Notes: a model not told the origin generated them from the sequence alone. Numbered from the stretch's first letter, positions 7,909-14,972 are shown. The stretch: DNA of 15,819 nucleotides from Suilimivivens sp963650485 (GCA_963650485.1 CAVJLN010000058.1:1-15819), one strand, 5' to 3'. Made by a program: numbers and translations.

Positions 7909-8847
7909 TCATGTGGTTACTTCGCCATACACCGGTTCTGATAAGTATTTCTCTCCACTGTCCGGTATGATAATCACAATCCGCTTTCCTCTGTTTTCCA
8001 GGCGCTTGGCTAAAACTTCTGCCGCATAAAGCGCTGCACCGGATGAAATTCCTGCCAGGATTGCATCCTCTCTTGCAAGAAGACGGACAGCATCATAAGC
8101 CTGCTGTGTGGTAACCGGAATAACTTCGTCATAAATATCCATATCCAGCGTCCGCGGCACGAATCCGGCTCCAATTCCCTGCAGCTTATGCGATCCGGCT
8201 CTTCCTTCGGACAACACCGGCGAATCCTTCGGCTCGACAGCAACCACACGAATATCGGGGTTTTGTTCCTTCAGATAACGTCCCGCACCGGAAAGTGTTC
8301 CACCGGTTCCGACGCCGGCGACGAAGATATCCACATCTCCATCCATGTCCTTCCAGATTTCCGGTCCGGTTGTTTGATAATGTGCAAGAGGATTGGCATC
8401 ATTAGTGAACTGTCCCGGAATAAAGCTATGTGGAATTTCCTCTGCAAGCTCATTCGCCTTTGCAATGGCTCCCTTCATTCCAAGCCTTCCATCGGTCAGA
8501 ACCAGCTCTGCTCCGTAAGCCTTCAGAATGTTTCTCCGCTCTATGCTCATGGTATCCGGCATTACAATGATTGTCCGGATTCCCTTTTCTGCGGCTACCG
8601 CGGCAAGTCCGATTCCCGTATTGCCGCTTGTCGGTTCAATGATGACGGAATCTCTTTTCAGAAGTCCTTTTTCCTGTGCATCCAGCAGCATGTAAAGTGC
8701 TACCCGATCCTTCACACTGCCTGCCGGATTAAAATATTCAAGCTTTGCGAAAAGCTCTGCATCCAGCTTCTTTTCTTTCTGATATCCACTCAACCGCACA
8801 AGCGGTGTATTTCCGATCAAATCGGAAGCCTTTTCAAATACCTTCAT
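7909..8847 (-). CDS. cysK: Cysteine synthase A (O-acetylserine sulfhydrylase), canonical copy
   Basis: PLP enzyme that makes cysteine from O-acetyl-L-serine and sulfide in the cytoplasm. At 312 residues it is of normal length and has all hallmarks: IGNTPLVRL near the start, the Schiff-base lysine Lys46 in NPAGSVKDR, substrate loop PTSGNTG (72-78), MPDTMSIERR, the PLP-phosphate loop GVGTGGT, GISSGAAL, and PDSGEKYLS at the C-terminus. AGAGGAA upstream supports ATG 8847. It lies 28 bases after the glutathione-transferase-like gene. A dedicated cysteine synthase inside an ABC-import operon suggests that sulfide or another thiol nucleophile is produced by the pathway. Related beta-replacement enzymes could use other acceptors, but nothing in this copy argues against cysteine synthesis. 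Confidence 0.93.
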   Translation of the reverse strand: MKVFEKASDLIGNTPLVRLSGYQKEKKLDAELFAKLEYFNPAGSVKDRVALYMLLDAQEKGLLKRDSVIIEPTSGNTGIGLAAVAAEKGIRTIIVMPDTMSIERRNILKAYGAELVLTDGRLGMKGAIAKANELAEEIPHSFIPGQFTNDANPLAHYQTTGPEIWKDMDGDVDIFVAGVGTGGTLSGAGRYLKEQNPDIRVVAVEPKDSPVLSEGRAGSHKLQGIGAGFVPRTLDMDIYDEVIPVTTQQAYDAVRLLAREDAILAGISSGAALYAAEVLAKRLENRGKRIVIIIPDSGEKYLSEPVYGEVTT

Positions 8848-8875
8848 AGCCTGTTCCTCTTTTTATCCGTTTATA

Positions 8876-10087
8876 CTAATCTCTGAGCTTTGATTCAATC
8901 GGATTGATGGAAGCATCCGTGGAAAGCGCACGCTCCATCGGATTCCGATCTGCCCAGTCCCTGGAATTCCATTTTGATGTGGATATTACAGACTGATAAT
9001 CCTCTACACTCTCACCTTCGGGATGTTTCTTAAATACATGTTCAGGATCCTTCGATAAGGCTTTTCTTGATCCATCTGCTGCCCACAGCTTCTCATAAGG
9101 AACCTGGGAAGCAATGCGCTTCGGATAGCTTGCGAAAATTCCCTTCGTATCATTCTTTGGAAATTCAAAGAAGGTATACTTTTTAAATACCGGAAGACCG
9201 AACAGATCCTTCACATAGCCCCAGAGGTTCTTATATTCCGTGATTCTCTTTTTCATCGGTCCGATGTTATGATAATAGCTCGTCTCCCAACGGACAAGTG
9301 TTACATAAAGCCGGACATCCGAATCGGTGATATAATCTCCGAACAGGAAACGGTTCTCTGCAAGTCTCTGATCCAGCTTTTCCACGGAGTCAAAGAAATC
9401 CTGATAAGCCTCATCATAGGCTTCCCATGACTGGCAGAAGGCCATCCGGTAGTGTCCATTGTTTACGGTCGGGAAAAGCCAGTCATTAAATTCATCAATC
9501 TCCTTACGGTACTTCACCGGATAAAGATCCGGCGCATCGACTGGCTGGAATTCCCGGAACTGTACCTCGATATAATTGGTCAGTCTGTGATAGTCGTTAT
9601 TAACTGCCTTCTTTTCTTTCACATCCACAAAGGTAGGGGTGGTTGCTCTTCCAGCAAATCCCGGATCGGCATTCTTATAAAACTCACTTAAGAAATGTGC
9701 TCCGCAGATCGGATCCTTGAAATCCTTCTGATCCGCAAATCCGTGTCCATAAATATTGGACTGACCGGAATGGGAGGTGACAACATCACCAATCACATCG
9801 GTAAGTCCCAGAATATCACGTACAATCACGGGGCGGTTTGACCAGTGGCACCCATGTGCCCAGTAAATCGCATAACGATTGGCTTCTGCCTTGAGATCAT
9901 TCTCACCTTCTCCAAACGGCTTAATAAATGCATTCGGCTGACGGATAAAAGCACCCCGGTCATCGATCTCTGATTTCGTTTCCTTTGGTCTTGGTGCTAC
10001 ACCTGCCTCCTTTGCAAACTGTTCTGCAAGTTCATCGGTGTATACTGCCTGTTCTTCTGTTCTGAATAATCCACATGCATTTGCCAT
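8876..10087 (-). CDS. Glutathionyl-hydroquinone reductase-like protein (Xi-class GST fold)
   Basis: Protein of 403 residues related to YqjG/ECM4 glutathionyl-hydroquinone reductases, which remove glutathione from S-conjugates through a catalytic cysteine. Family landmarks are GAFIRQPNAFIKPFG (45-59), the thioredoxin-fold active site at Cys80, YKNADPGFAGRATTPTF (137-153), and the helical-domain segment FGDYITDSDVRLYVTLVRW (249-267) followed by RITEYKNLWGYVKDLFGLP. Oddities: the active site reads CHWS, not CPWA; the usual Glu-Ser glutathione-binding pair after VNN is Asp-Tyr (NNDY, 163-166); and about 80 residues extend past the usual C-terminus (family about 330). It starts two bases after the second cysteine synthase, with GGAGG seven bases before ATG. 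Most Clostridia lack glutathione, so the real thiol substrate may differ. Fold assignment good, activity uncertain. Confidence 0.8.
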   Translation of the reverse strand: MANACGLFRTEEQAVYTDELAEQFAKEAGVAPRPKETKSEIDDRGAFIRQPNAFIKPFGEGENDLKAEANRYAIYWAHGCHWSNRPVIVRDILGLTDVIGDVVTSHSGQSNIYGHGFADQKDFKDPICGAHFLSEFYKNADPGFAGRATTPTFVDVKEKKAVNNDYHRLTNYIEVQFREFQPVDAPDLYPVKYRKEIDEFNDWLFPTVNNGHYRMAFCQSWEAYDEAYQDFFDSVEKLDQRLAENRFLFGDYITDSDVRLYVTLVRWETSYYHNIGPMKKRITEYKNLWGYVKDLFGLPVFKKYTFFEFPKNDTKGIFASYPKRIASQVPYEKLWAADGSRKALSKDPEHVFKKHPEGESVEDYQSVISTSKWNSRDWADRNPMERALSTDASINPIESKLRD

Positions 10088-10089
10088 GA

Positions 10090-11025
10090 TTATGCCTCCT
10101 CATCATATAAATCACTTGAAAGATATTTGTTTCCGCTATCCGGAAAAAGCACCACAATGTTCTTTCCCTTGTTTTCCGGTCGTTTTGCCAGCTCGACTGC
10201 CGCCCAGAGCGCTGCGCCCGAAGATATTCCGATCAGCAGGCCTTCCTTTTTCGGACAAAGCCTTGTGTATCGGTATGCATCCTCATCGGAGCAAAGCAGG
10301 ATCTCTTTGTAAAGACCAAGATCGGTAATCGGACAGATGACTCCGCCGCCGATTCCCTGAATCTTATGCGGCCCCGGCTGTCCGCCGTTTAAAACAGGAC
10401 AGCCTTTGGGTTCCACTCCGTAAATTTCAATTTCCGGATTCCGGCTTTTTAAGAATCTTCCGATTCCGCCGCTTGTACCACTGGTTCCAACCGTTGCTAC
10501 GAACAGATCCACCCTGCCGTCCAGATCCCTCCAGATTTCCGGTCCGGTATGTAAAATATGAGCTTCCGGATGATGTGGGTTTTCGCCCTGTGCGGGGCGA
10601 AAAGCACCTTCCTCTTCTTCCATTTCCTTCGCTCTTCCTCCGGCCCGTCCAAAGCCTTCGTTCTTAGGTGTAAGCTCCACCTCTGCTCCATAGGCTTTCA
10701 GGATCTTGATCTTTTCCGCACTCGTTCCTTCCTGCATGCAGATTGTGGCATGGTATTTTTTGACAGCGGATACAAGCGCGATTCCAATTCCTGTATTTCC
10801 GCTTGTTCCTTCAACAATCGTTCCACCCGGTTTTAGCTTTCCTTCTTTCTCTGCTGCCTCAATCATATTGAGCGCAGCCCGGTCTTTGACGCTTCCACCG
10901 GGATTAAATCCTTCTACTTTCGCATAAATATTAGCTTCCAGTCCCTCTTCATCTTCCATTTTATGAAGATGAAGAATTGGCGTATTACCGATTAATTGTA
11001 TTACATTGTCATATATCTTTCCCAT
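10090..11025 (-). CDS. Divergent cysteine synthase-like PLP enzyme
   Basis: Second member of the cysteine synthase family in this operon (311 residues). It keeps the lysine Lys47 in NPGGSVKDR, TSGNTG (74-79), GPEIWRDLDG, ISSGAAL and FPDSGNKYLS. Several normally constant places differ: GTSGT (180-184) replaces GTGGT (CysM has GTTGT); the usual QFEN segment is QGEN (146-149); GIGGGVICPI replaces the usual GIGAGFVP; and MQEGTSAEK replaces MPETMSxER. It probably forms cysteine or a related amino acid, but acceptor or nucleophile may be altered. I chose ATG 11025 because AGGGG is nine bases upstream and MGKIYDNVIQLIGNTP matches the family start; ATG 11034 (three residues longer) has that AGGGG touching it. 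It follows the binding-protein gene by 59 bases. Confidence 0.85.
   Translation of the reverse strand: MGKIYDNVIQLIGNTPILHLHKMEDEEGLEANIYAKVEGFNPGGSVKDRAALNMIEAAEKEGKLKPGGTIVEGTSGNTGIGIALVSAVKKYHATICMQEGTSAEKIKILKAYGAEVELTPKNEGFGRAGGRAKEMEEEEGAFRPAQGENPHHPEAHILHTGPEIWRDLDGRVDLFVATVGTSGTSGGIGRFLKSRNPEIEIYGVEPKGCPVLNGGQPGPHKIQGIGGGVICPITDLGLYKEILLCSDEDAYRYTRLCPKKEGLLIGISSGAALWAAVELAKRPENKGKNIVVLFPDSGNKYLSSDLYDEEA
10580..10603. repeat. Perfect inverted repeat inside the divergent cysteine synthase gene
   Basis: TTTTCGCCC (10580-10588) and GGGCGAAAA (10595-10603) are perfect 9-base arms around a 6-base loop. They lie in the coding region for AFRPAQGEN, exactly where the protein departs from the family consensus. 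No T-run follows on either strand, so it is not an intrinsic terminator. Confidence 0.85.
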
Positions 11026-11084
11026 GCCATTCATCCCCTGGATCTCGATTTTTGTTTCTCCCTGATTATTTTCGCAACAGTTCC

Positions 11085-12341
11085 TTAGTTATCTGTATTG
11101 AACTGCTCTAACAGCGCTGCATAGAATGTATTGTCCGGATTATCTGCAGCTAAAGCTGTAATCGCATCACCGTATACCGAAGCATCTACGTTCTGTTTGA
11201 TATCATAGGTTGCAAAATCAATACCTGCACTCTGTAAAAGTCCGGAGTTGTTTGCTGCCTCAACATACTTCACAATTCCTGCTGTATTCGGATCCGTTGC
11301 ATATTTGGTAACACCACCGTAAAGGTAAGTATCTACATAATCGGTTTCTTTTCCTGACCAGGAAGCTACGATATTTACCACATCCTGTCTCACGCTATCG
11401 TCTGTTTCACCCTGCTTGTAATACTCAAAAGCACGGATTCTTGCTTTTTCGTATGCAACAAAGGCATCCTTCTTGTCTGCAAGTCTTGCCTTTGAAGTTA
11501 CTTCACGGCAGCATACATAATTTTCCTGAAGATCTCCTGCTTTCGCTACAACCTCAAGATCATAAGCATCTGCATAAAGGAGTGCATATTCAAGAGGTAA
11601 GAAGGCAAGATTTACTTCTTCCTTCTGAACCGCCTGTGCAACGGCTGTCTGGTCCGCATAGTATGCGATGTTACCGGTTGATTCATCCTCAATTGCGGTG
11701 ATCTCATCTTCTGCCACGCCGTTATCCAGAAGATATTGTCTGGTGATCACCCATGCTGCTTCGTTTCTCTGTAAGCCAAGCTTTGCACTCTTTACTGCAT
11801 CAAAGCTTAATACCGTTCCGGCATCCTTGTACTGATCTGCATTTCCCTTTTTCGCAATGATTGCACCGCCTTCTACAGCCGTTCCACCAATTACGGTAAG
11901 ATCATATCCGGATCCGATCGCCTGAAGATCAGCCACAAAGCCTGTCGTCAAAAGATCCAGATTGCCGTCTGCGGAATTAATGGCAGTAAGCGCGTCCATT
12001 CCTCCAAGGTTTACTTCTTCGACGGTTACACCCTCTTCCTTAAAGTAACCAAGCTGCTGTGCAAGGATATCAATGGCGATCCGGATATTTCCGGTCGGAA
12101 ACGATACATAGAGTGTTCCGTAATCTTTGTCTTCGGTTGTCTCTGCTACAGTATCCTGTGTATCTGCATCCGCAGTCTCTTCTTCTGCTGCGGTATCGGT
12201 ATTGTTATCCGTTGCAGCCTCTGCTGTTGTATCTGCTTCCTGTGCTGTATCTGCTGCGATGGTTCCTGTCTGTCCGCATCCGGCAAGGGCTCCCACCGCG
12301 ATTGCTGTTGTAAGTATTACACTCCATAATTTCTTTCTCAT
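11085..12341 (-). CDS. SsuA/TauA-like lipoprotein substrate-binding protein
   Basis: Binding protein (418 residues) of the sulfonate/nitrate/taurine ABC family, first gene of the sulfur operon. The signal peptide ends in the lipobox ALAGC (lipidation at Cys22). A very acidic Ala/Thr/Asp/Glu-rich linker follows (about 26-72), and the NMT1/SsuA-like domain starts at YGTLYVSFPTGNIRIAIDILAQQ; the family phrase LGYFKEEGVTVE is visible at 98-109. DLLTTGFVADLQAIGSG is typical of the ligand cleft. An unusual vicinal cysteine pair lies at 277-278. The mature domain (about 345 residues) is somewhat longer than the usual 300. ATG 12341 is preceded by AGAGGAG. The ligand is not readable; the cysteine synthases downstream point to a sulfur compound. 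Confidence 0.85.
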   Translation of the reverse strand: MRKKLWSVILTTAIAVGALAGCGQTGTIAADTAQEADTTAEAATDNNTDTAAEEETADADTQDTVAETTEDKDYGTLYVSFPTGNIRIAIDILAQQLGYFKEEGVTVEEVNLGGMDALTAINSADGNLDLLTTGFVADLQAIGSGYDLTVIGGTAVEGGAIIAKKGNADQYKDAGTVLSFDAVKSAKLGLQRNEAAWVITRQYLLDNGVAEDEITAIEDESTGNIAYYADQTAVAQAVQKEEVNLAFLPLEYALLYADAYDLEVVAKAGDLQENYVCCREVTSKARLADKKDAFVAYEKARIRAFEYYKQGETDDSVRQDVVNIVASWSGKETDYVDTYLYGGVTKYATDPNTAGIVKYVEAANNSGLLQSAGIDFATYDIKQNVDASVYGDAITALAADNPDNTFYAALLEQFNTDN

Positions 12342-12428
12342 ATTTGTCTCCTCTTATTGTTCTAATCCATTTTCTTCTGCTTTAATTTAAACTCAAGCTG
12401 CGCTTTTCGTTCTCTCTTTGTTGTACCT

Positions 12429-12457
12429 ATCATACTACAAGATTGGTAGGTTGAAAA
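12429..12457 (-). promoter_or_regulatory. Sigma-70-type promoter of the sulfur operon
   Basis: On the minus strand -35 TTTTCA (12452-12457) and -10 TATGAT (12429-12434) are separated by 17 bases, predicting initiation near 12421 and a leader of about 80 bases before ATG 12341. The -10 matches five of six consensus bases while the -35 is weak, as expected for an activated promoter. ACCTA/TAGGT arms flank the -10 region (12425-12452) and could form a further operator. Confidence 0.6.
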
Positions 12458-12460
12458 TTT

Positions 12461-12500
12461 CATAGAATTAATTATGCATGATAAGTTTTCCTTATTGCAT
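12461..12500. promoter_or_regulatory. LysR-type regulator binding region (T-N11-A dyad)
   Basis: ATAAG-N5-CTTAT at 12481-12495 is a perfect dyad of the T-N11-A type used by LysR regulators. Flanking ATGCA/TGCAT (12474-12478 and 12496-12500) extend the symmetry, with a two-base offset. Its centre (12488) lies about 67 bases before the predicted start of transcription, the usual place for a LysR recognition site. A weaker dyad CATA-N8-TATG (12461-12476), next to the -35 box, fits an activation site. The divergent-or-upstream LysR gene beside it is the natural partner. Confidence 0.6.
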
Positions 12501-12539
12501 TCAAAAATAAGCCACCGGATCATTTTCTAATATTACAAT

Positions 12540-12571
12540 AAAGAGCAAGCCATAACTTTGGCTTGCTCTTT
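12540..12571 (-). terminator. Terminator of the LysR-type regulator gene
   Basis: Perfect 12-base stem AAAGAGCAAGCC (12540-12551) / GGCTTGCTCTTT (12560-12571) with an 8-base loop, starting eight bases after the regulator's stop codon. On the minus strand the stem ends in TTT and is followed by the AT-rich ATTGTAATATT. The T-run is modest but the position is right; it would insulate the regulator from the sulfur operon promoter. Confidence 0.78.
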
Positions 12572-12578
12572 ATATGTG

Positions 12579-13487
12579 CTACATAGTTTCCTGGTACTTT
12601 AACAGCTCCTCAATATAGGCTTCTCCATACCTGGACAGGCTGCTTCCCTTCCGGGTAATATAACCAATCGTAAGTGGATCCTCTTCTTTCAGCTTAATCG
12701 ACACAAGCCCCTGTAAAATGGCGTCTTCGTTCGACAGCATTCCACATCCGACCGAATATCCAAGAAGCTCCGCCATGATCTCCATTGTGGTTGCCCGGTC
12801 GTCCGTCTTAATCATTTTTTCGAAATCATAGTCCGACATCGCTTCCTCTGTAAGATAAAAGTTACTGTCATCACTCTGGTCGAACACAATACAGGGGTAA
12901 TCCTTCAGCTCTTCCAGTGATATCTCCTCCCGGGCTGCGAAGGGATGTTCCTTCCATAAATAAGCATAGGTTTCTCTTTGCATCAATGGAACAAATTCTA
13001 ATTGAAACTCCTTGAACAGTTTCTTAATTACGGCTTCGTTCGCTCCCGAATAAGAAACAATTCCGACCTCACTTTTCAAATCCCGGACATTTTCAAGCAC
13101 CTCGTTGGTCTTCGTTTCATGAATCGAAAAGATGTATTTATCCGGCTCAAATCTCCGGATCACATTGGTAAACGAACGGATGGCAAAATTATAGTGCTGC
13201 GTGGAAACGGAAAACTGCTCTTTGTCCTTATTGCGCGACAAATAACGATCCTCCAAAATTTCATACTGTCCAAGTACCTTTTTCGCATAGGTAATAAACT
13301 CACGTCCGGCATCCGTAAGCCCGATTCCACGATTACTTCTTTCAAACAGTACGATCCCAAGCTCGTTTTCCAGTTCACTGATGCTTAAGGAAAGAGCTGG
13401 CTGCGAAATATACAATTTCATTGCGGCTTCCCGTAAAGAAGACGAATTTGCAACCGTAAGAACATACTTAAGCTGATTCATATTCAT
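12579..13487 (-). CDS. LysR-type transcriptional regulator
   Basis: DNA-binding regulator of 302 residues, normal LysR length. The N-terminal winged helix-turn-helix is clear: MNQLKYVLTVANSSSLREAA, then KLYISQPALSLSISELENELG (about 24-44) and LFERSNRGIGLTDAG. A linker helix follows, and the effector domain runs from about residue 90 to the end. I chose ATG 13487 because AAGGAG lies ten bases upstream and the protein then begins right at the HTH; a longer frame from 13547 would add 20 unrelated residues. It lies in the same direction and just upstream of the sulfur operon, with its own terminator and a LysR-type site between. Control of that operon is inferred; a sulfur-status effector such as O-acetylserine would be usual for CysB/CysL-type members but is not shown. 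Confidence 0.92.
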   Translation of the reverse strand: MNMNQLKYVLTVANSSSLREAAMKLYISQPALSLSISELENELGIVLFERSNRGIGLTDAGREFITYAKKVLGQYEILEDRYLSRNKDKEQFSVSTQHYNFAIRSFTNVIRRFEPDKYIFSIHETKTNEVLENVRDLKSEVGIVSYSGANEAVIKKLFKEFQLEFVPLMQRETYAYLWKEHPFAAREEISLEELKDYPCIVFDQSDDSNFYLTEEAMSDYDFEKMIKTDDRATTMEIMAELLGYSVGCGMLSNEDAILQGLVSIKLKEEDPLTIGYITRKGSSLSRYGEAYIEELLKYQETM

Positions 13488-13869
13488 AGACAATAATCTC
13501 CTTATCTCTCTGTGATTGATCCGATCCTTCTGTATCAGGCTGCACATCCAAGTCCCTTTACCCCGAAAAAATGCTTCAGCTCACCACGAAACCAGAGCTG
13601 ATGGAATAAAAGATACAGCAGCGATAATTGATTCCTCCATTTAGATATGGAATAGTACTTATTCAATAGGAATCCTGCCCTCGCAGTATCCTCCACAGCA
13701 ACTCTAGCACACCTGACCCGGACGATCAAGCCGCGCACCGGAATTCGTTGCCGGTGAACAGTTACCGTGCCGGAAAGTACAAAATAAGCTGATAATTTTC
13801 AAATATCAGACCTATCTGCTCCAGGTAATTACAGGTTTCTGAGAAGAGATCAAAGAAAAATTTGAAGCC

Positions 13870-13905
13870 GGGGGTATTGACATACCCCGAAAACATGAAT
13901 AACAT
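13870..13905 (+). promoter_or_regulatory. Symporter promoter with palindrome over the -35 box
   Basis: Consensus -35 TTGACA (13877-13882), a 17-base spacer and -10 TAACAT (13900-13905), predicting initiation near 13912 and a leader of about 89 bases. The palindrome GGGGTAT-TGAC-ATACCCC (13871-13888) is centred on the -35 hexamer, an arrangement typical of a repressor operator. Confidence 0.62.
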
Positions 13906-13932
13906 GAAATGTAGCTGTTCAGAGCCATGAAA

Positions 13933-13947
13933 TTTATATAGTATAAA
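13933..13947 (+). promoter_or_regulatory. AT-rich palindrome in the symporter leader
   Basis: TTTATA (13933-13938) and TATAAA (13942-13947) are perfect arms around TAG. It could be a second operator or contain an alternative -10 (TATAAA, with weak TTCAGA 18 bases upstream). Function unknown. Confidence 0.35.
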
Positions 13948-14000
13948 GTGGTGTAATGTGAAAGAAATATATTATTTATAAGGAAAGAGAACTCAAGAAA

Positions 14001-14939
14001 ATGAATGTATTGAAAAAAATCACTAATTTTGTAAGCCGTTATATGGCAGCAATCGTTATCCTCATGGCATTGGTCGCTTTATTTGCCCCCTCTGCTGTCA
14101 GCTTTATTAAAACAAGCTATGTCAACACATTGCTAGGTATTGTAATGTTCGGTATGGGACTTACCCTGAAACCAGAAGATTTCAAGGTCGTATTCAGCCG
14201 CCCGAAGGATGTGATCATCGGCTGTATTGCCCAGTTTACCATTATGCCGCTTCTGGCATTCGGACTGACCAAACTGTTTCATTTGAGCCCGGAGCTGGCA
14301 GTGGGAGTAATTCTGGTCGGCACCTGCCCGGGTGGAACCTCATCCAACGTTATGACTTATCTTTCGAAGGGAGATGTTGCTTTATCTGTAGGCATGACCT
14401 CAGTCTCTACAATCCTGGCACCGTTACTGACACCGTTACTGACTAAGCTCTATGCCGGTCAGACGGTAGACGTCAATGTGCTGAGTATGTTCCTGTCCAT
14501 TATCAAGGTTGTGATCGTGCCGATCCTGCTTGGCTTTGTAATTAATCATTTCTTTAAGAAATTCACAGAAGCGGTAGTAGAAATTCTTCCATTAATTTCT
14601 ACCACCGCCATTGTTGCCATTGTTGCTGCTGTTGTATCCGCTAATTCTGCAAAACTCATGACATCGGGACTTCTGATTATCTGCGTTGTCATCCTGCATA
14701 ATGTATTGGGCTACGCTCTTGGATATCTCATTGGCAGAATACTGAAGCTGGATGAAACCAAATGCCGTGCGATCTCCATTGAGGTTGGTATGCAAAATTC
14801 AGGGCTTGCCACTTCACTTGCAACCGTACATTTTGCGCAGTATCCGCTTGCCACTATCCCCGGAGCCATATTCAGTGTATGGCATAACGTATCAGGAGCC
14901 ATTCTGGCTAACTTCTTTGCCAGAAGCGCCAAGAATTAA
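14001..14939 (+). CDS. Bile acid:sodium symporter (BASS) family transporter
   Basis: Sodium-coupled organic anion transporter of 312 residues with about nine to ten membrane helices. The two sodium-site motifs are visible: GTCPGGTSSNVMTYLSKGD (107-125) in the helix crossover and EVGMQNSGLATSLA (261-274). Its closest functional relatives are probably the PanS/YocS type, for which pantoate precursors and other short organic anions have been reported; a true bile-acid role is not implied. AAGGAAAGAGA lies about ten bases before ATG 14001. It is the only plus-strand gene here, monocistronic, convergent with the YccF gene, and has its own promoter. No hairpin terminator is visible in the 33 bases that separate it from the YccF stop. 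Family sure, substrate unknown. Confidence 0.9.
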   Translation: MNVLKKITNFVSRYMAAIVILMALVALFAPSAVSFIKTSYVNTLLGIVMFGMGLTLKPEDFKVVFSRPKDVIIGCIAQFTIMPLLAFGLTKLFHLSPELAVGVILVGTCPGGTSSNVMTYLSKGDVALSVGMTSVSTILAPLLTPLLTKLYAGQTVDVNVLSMFLSIIKVVIVPILLGFVINHFFKKFTEAVVEILPLISTTAIVAIVAAVVSANSAKLMTSGLLIICVVILHNVLGYALGYLIGRILKLDETKCRAISIEVGMQNSGLATSLATVHFAQYPLATIPGAIFSVWHNVSGAILANFFARSAKN

Positions 14940-14972
14940 ATAGATAAGAAAGTATTTGTATTATATAAAAAA

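Larger units (their letters stand above)
13488..14000. other. 513-base intergenic region between regulator and symporter
   Basis: No convincing gene lies here. The part nearest the regulator (13535-13738) has a 67-codon open frame on the minus strand from GTG without good codon logic or a family match. A dyad GAATA-N5-TATTC at 13650-13664 has the same 15-base shape as the site at 12481-12495 and could serve autoregulation. A locally GC-richer patch with repeated CCGG lies around 13720-13785. The right part holds the symporter's promoter and operator-like palindromes. An old mobile-element scar is possible but unsupported. Confidence 0.6.

Noticed and set aside
8188..8886. Plus-strand frame of 232 codons opposite cysK
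   Set aside because: Antisense shadow of a well-defined cysteine synthase; no ribosome binding site or recognisable domain.
12342..12428. Possible riboswitch (S-box or T-box) in the sulfur operon leader
   Set aside because: The leader is only about 80 bases, without a T-box sequence, SAM-riboswitch stems or a terminator hairpin.
13488..13547. Longer start (ATG 13547) for the LysR regulator
   Set aside because: LysR proteins begin right at the HTH; AAGGAG is correctly spaced for ATG 13487.
14940..14972. Bidirectional terminator between symporter and yccF
   Set aside because: Only AT-rich sequence and a six-base T-run are present; no stem of useful length can be formed.
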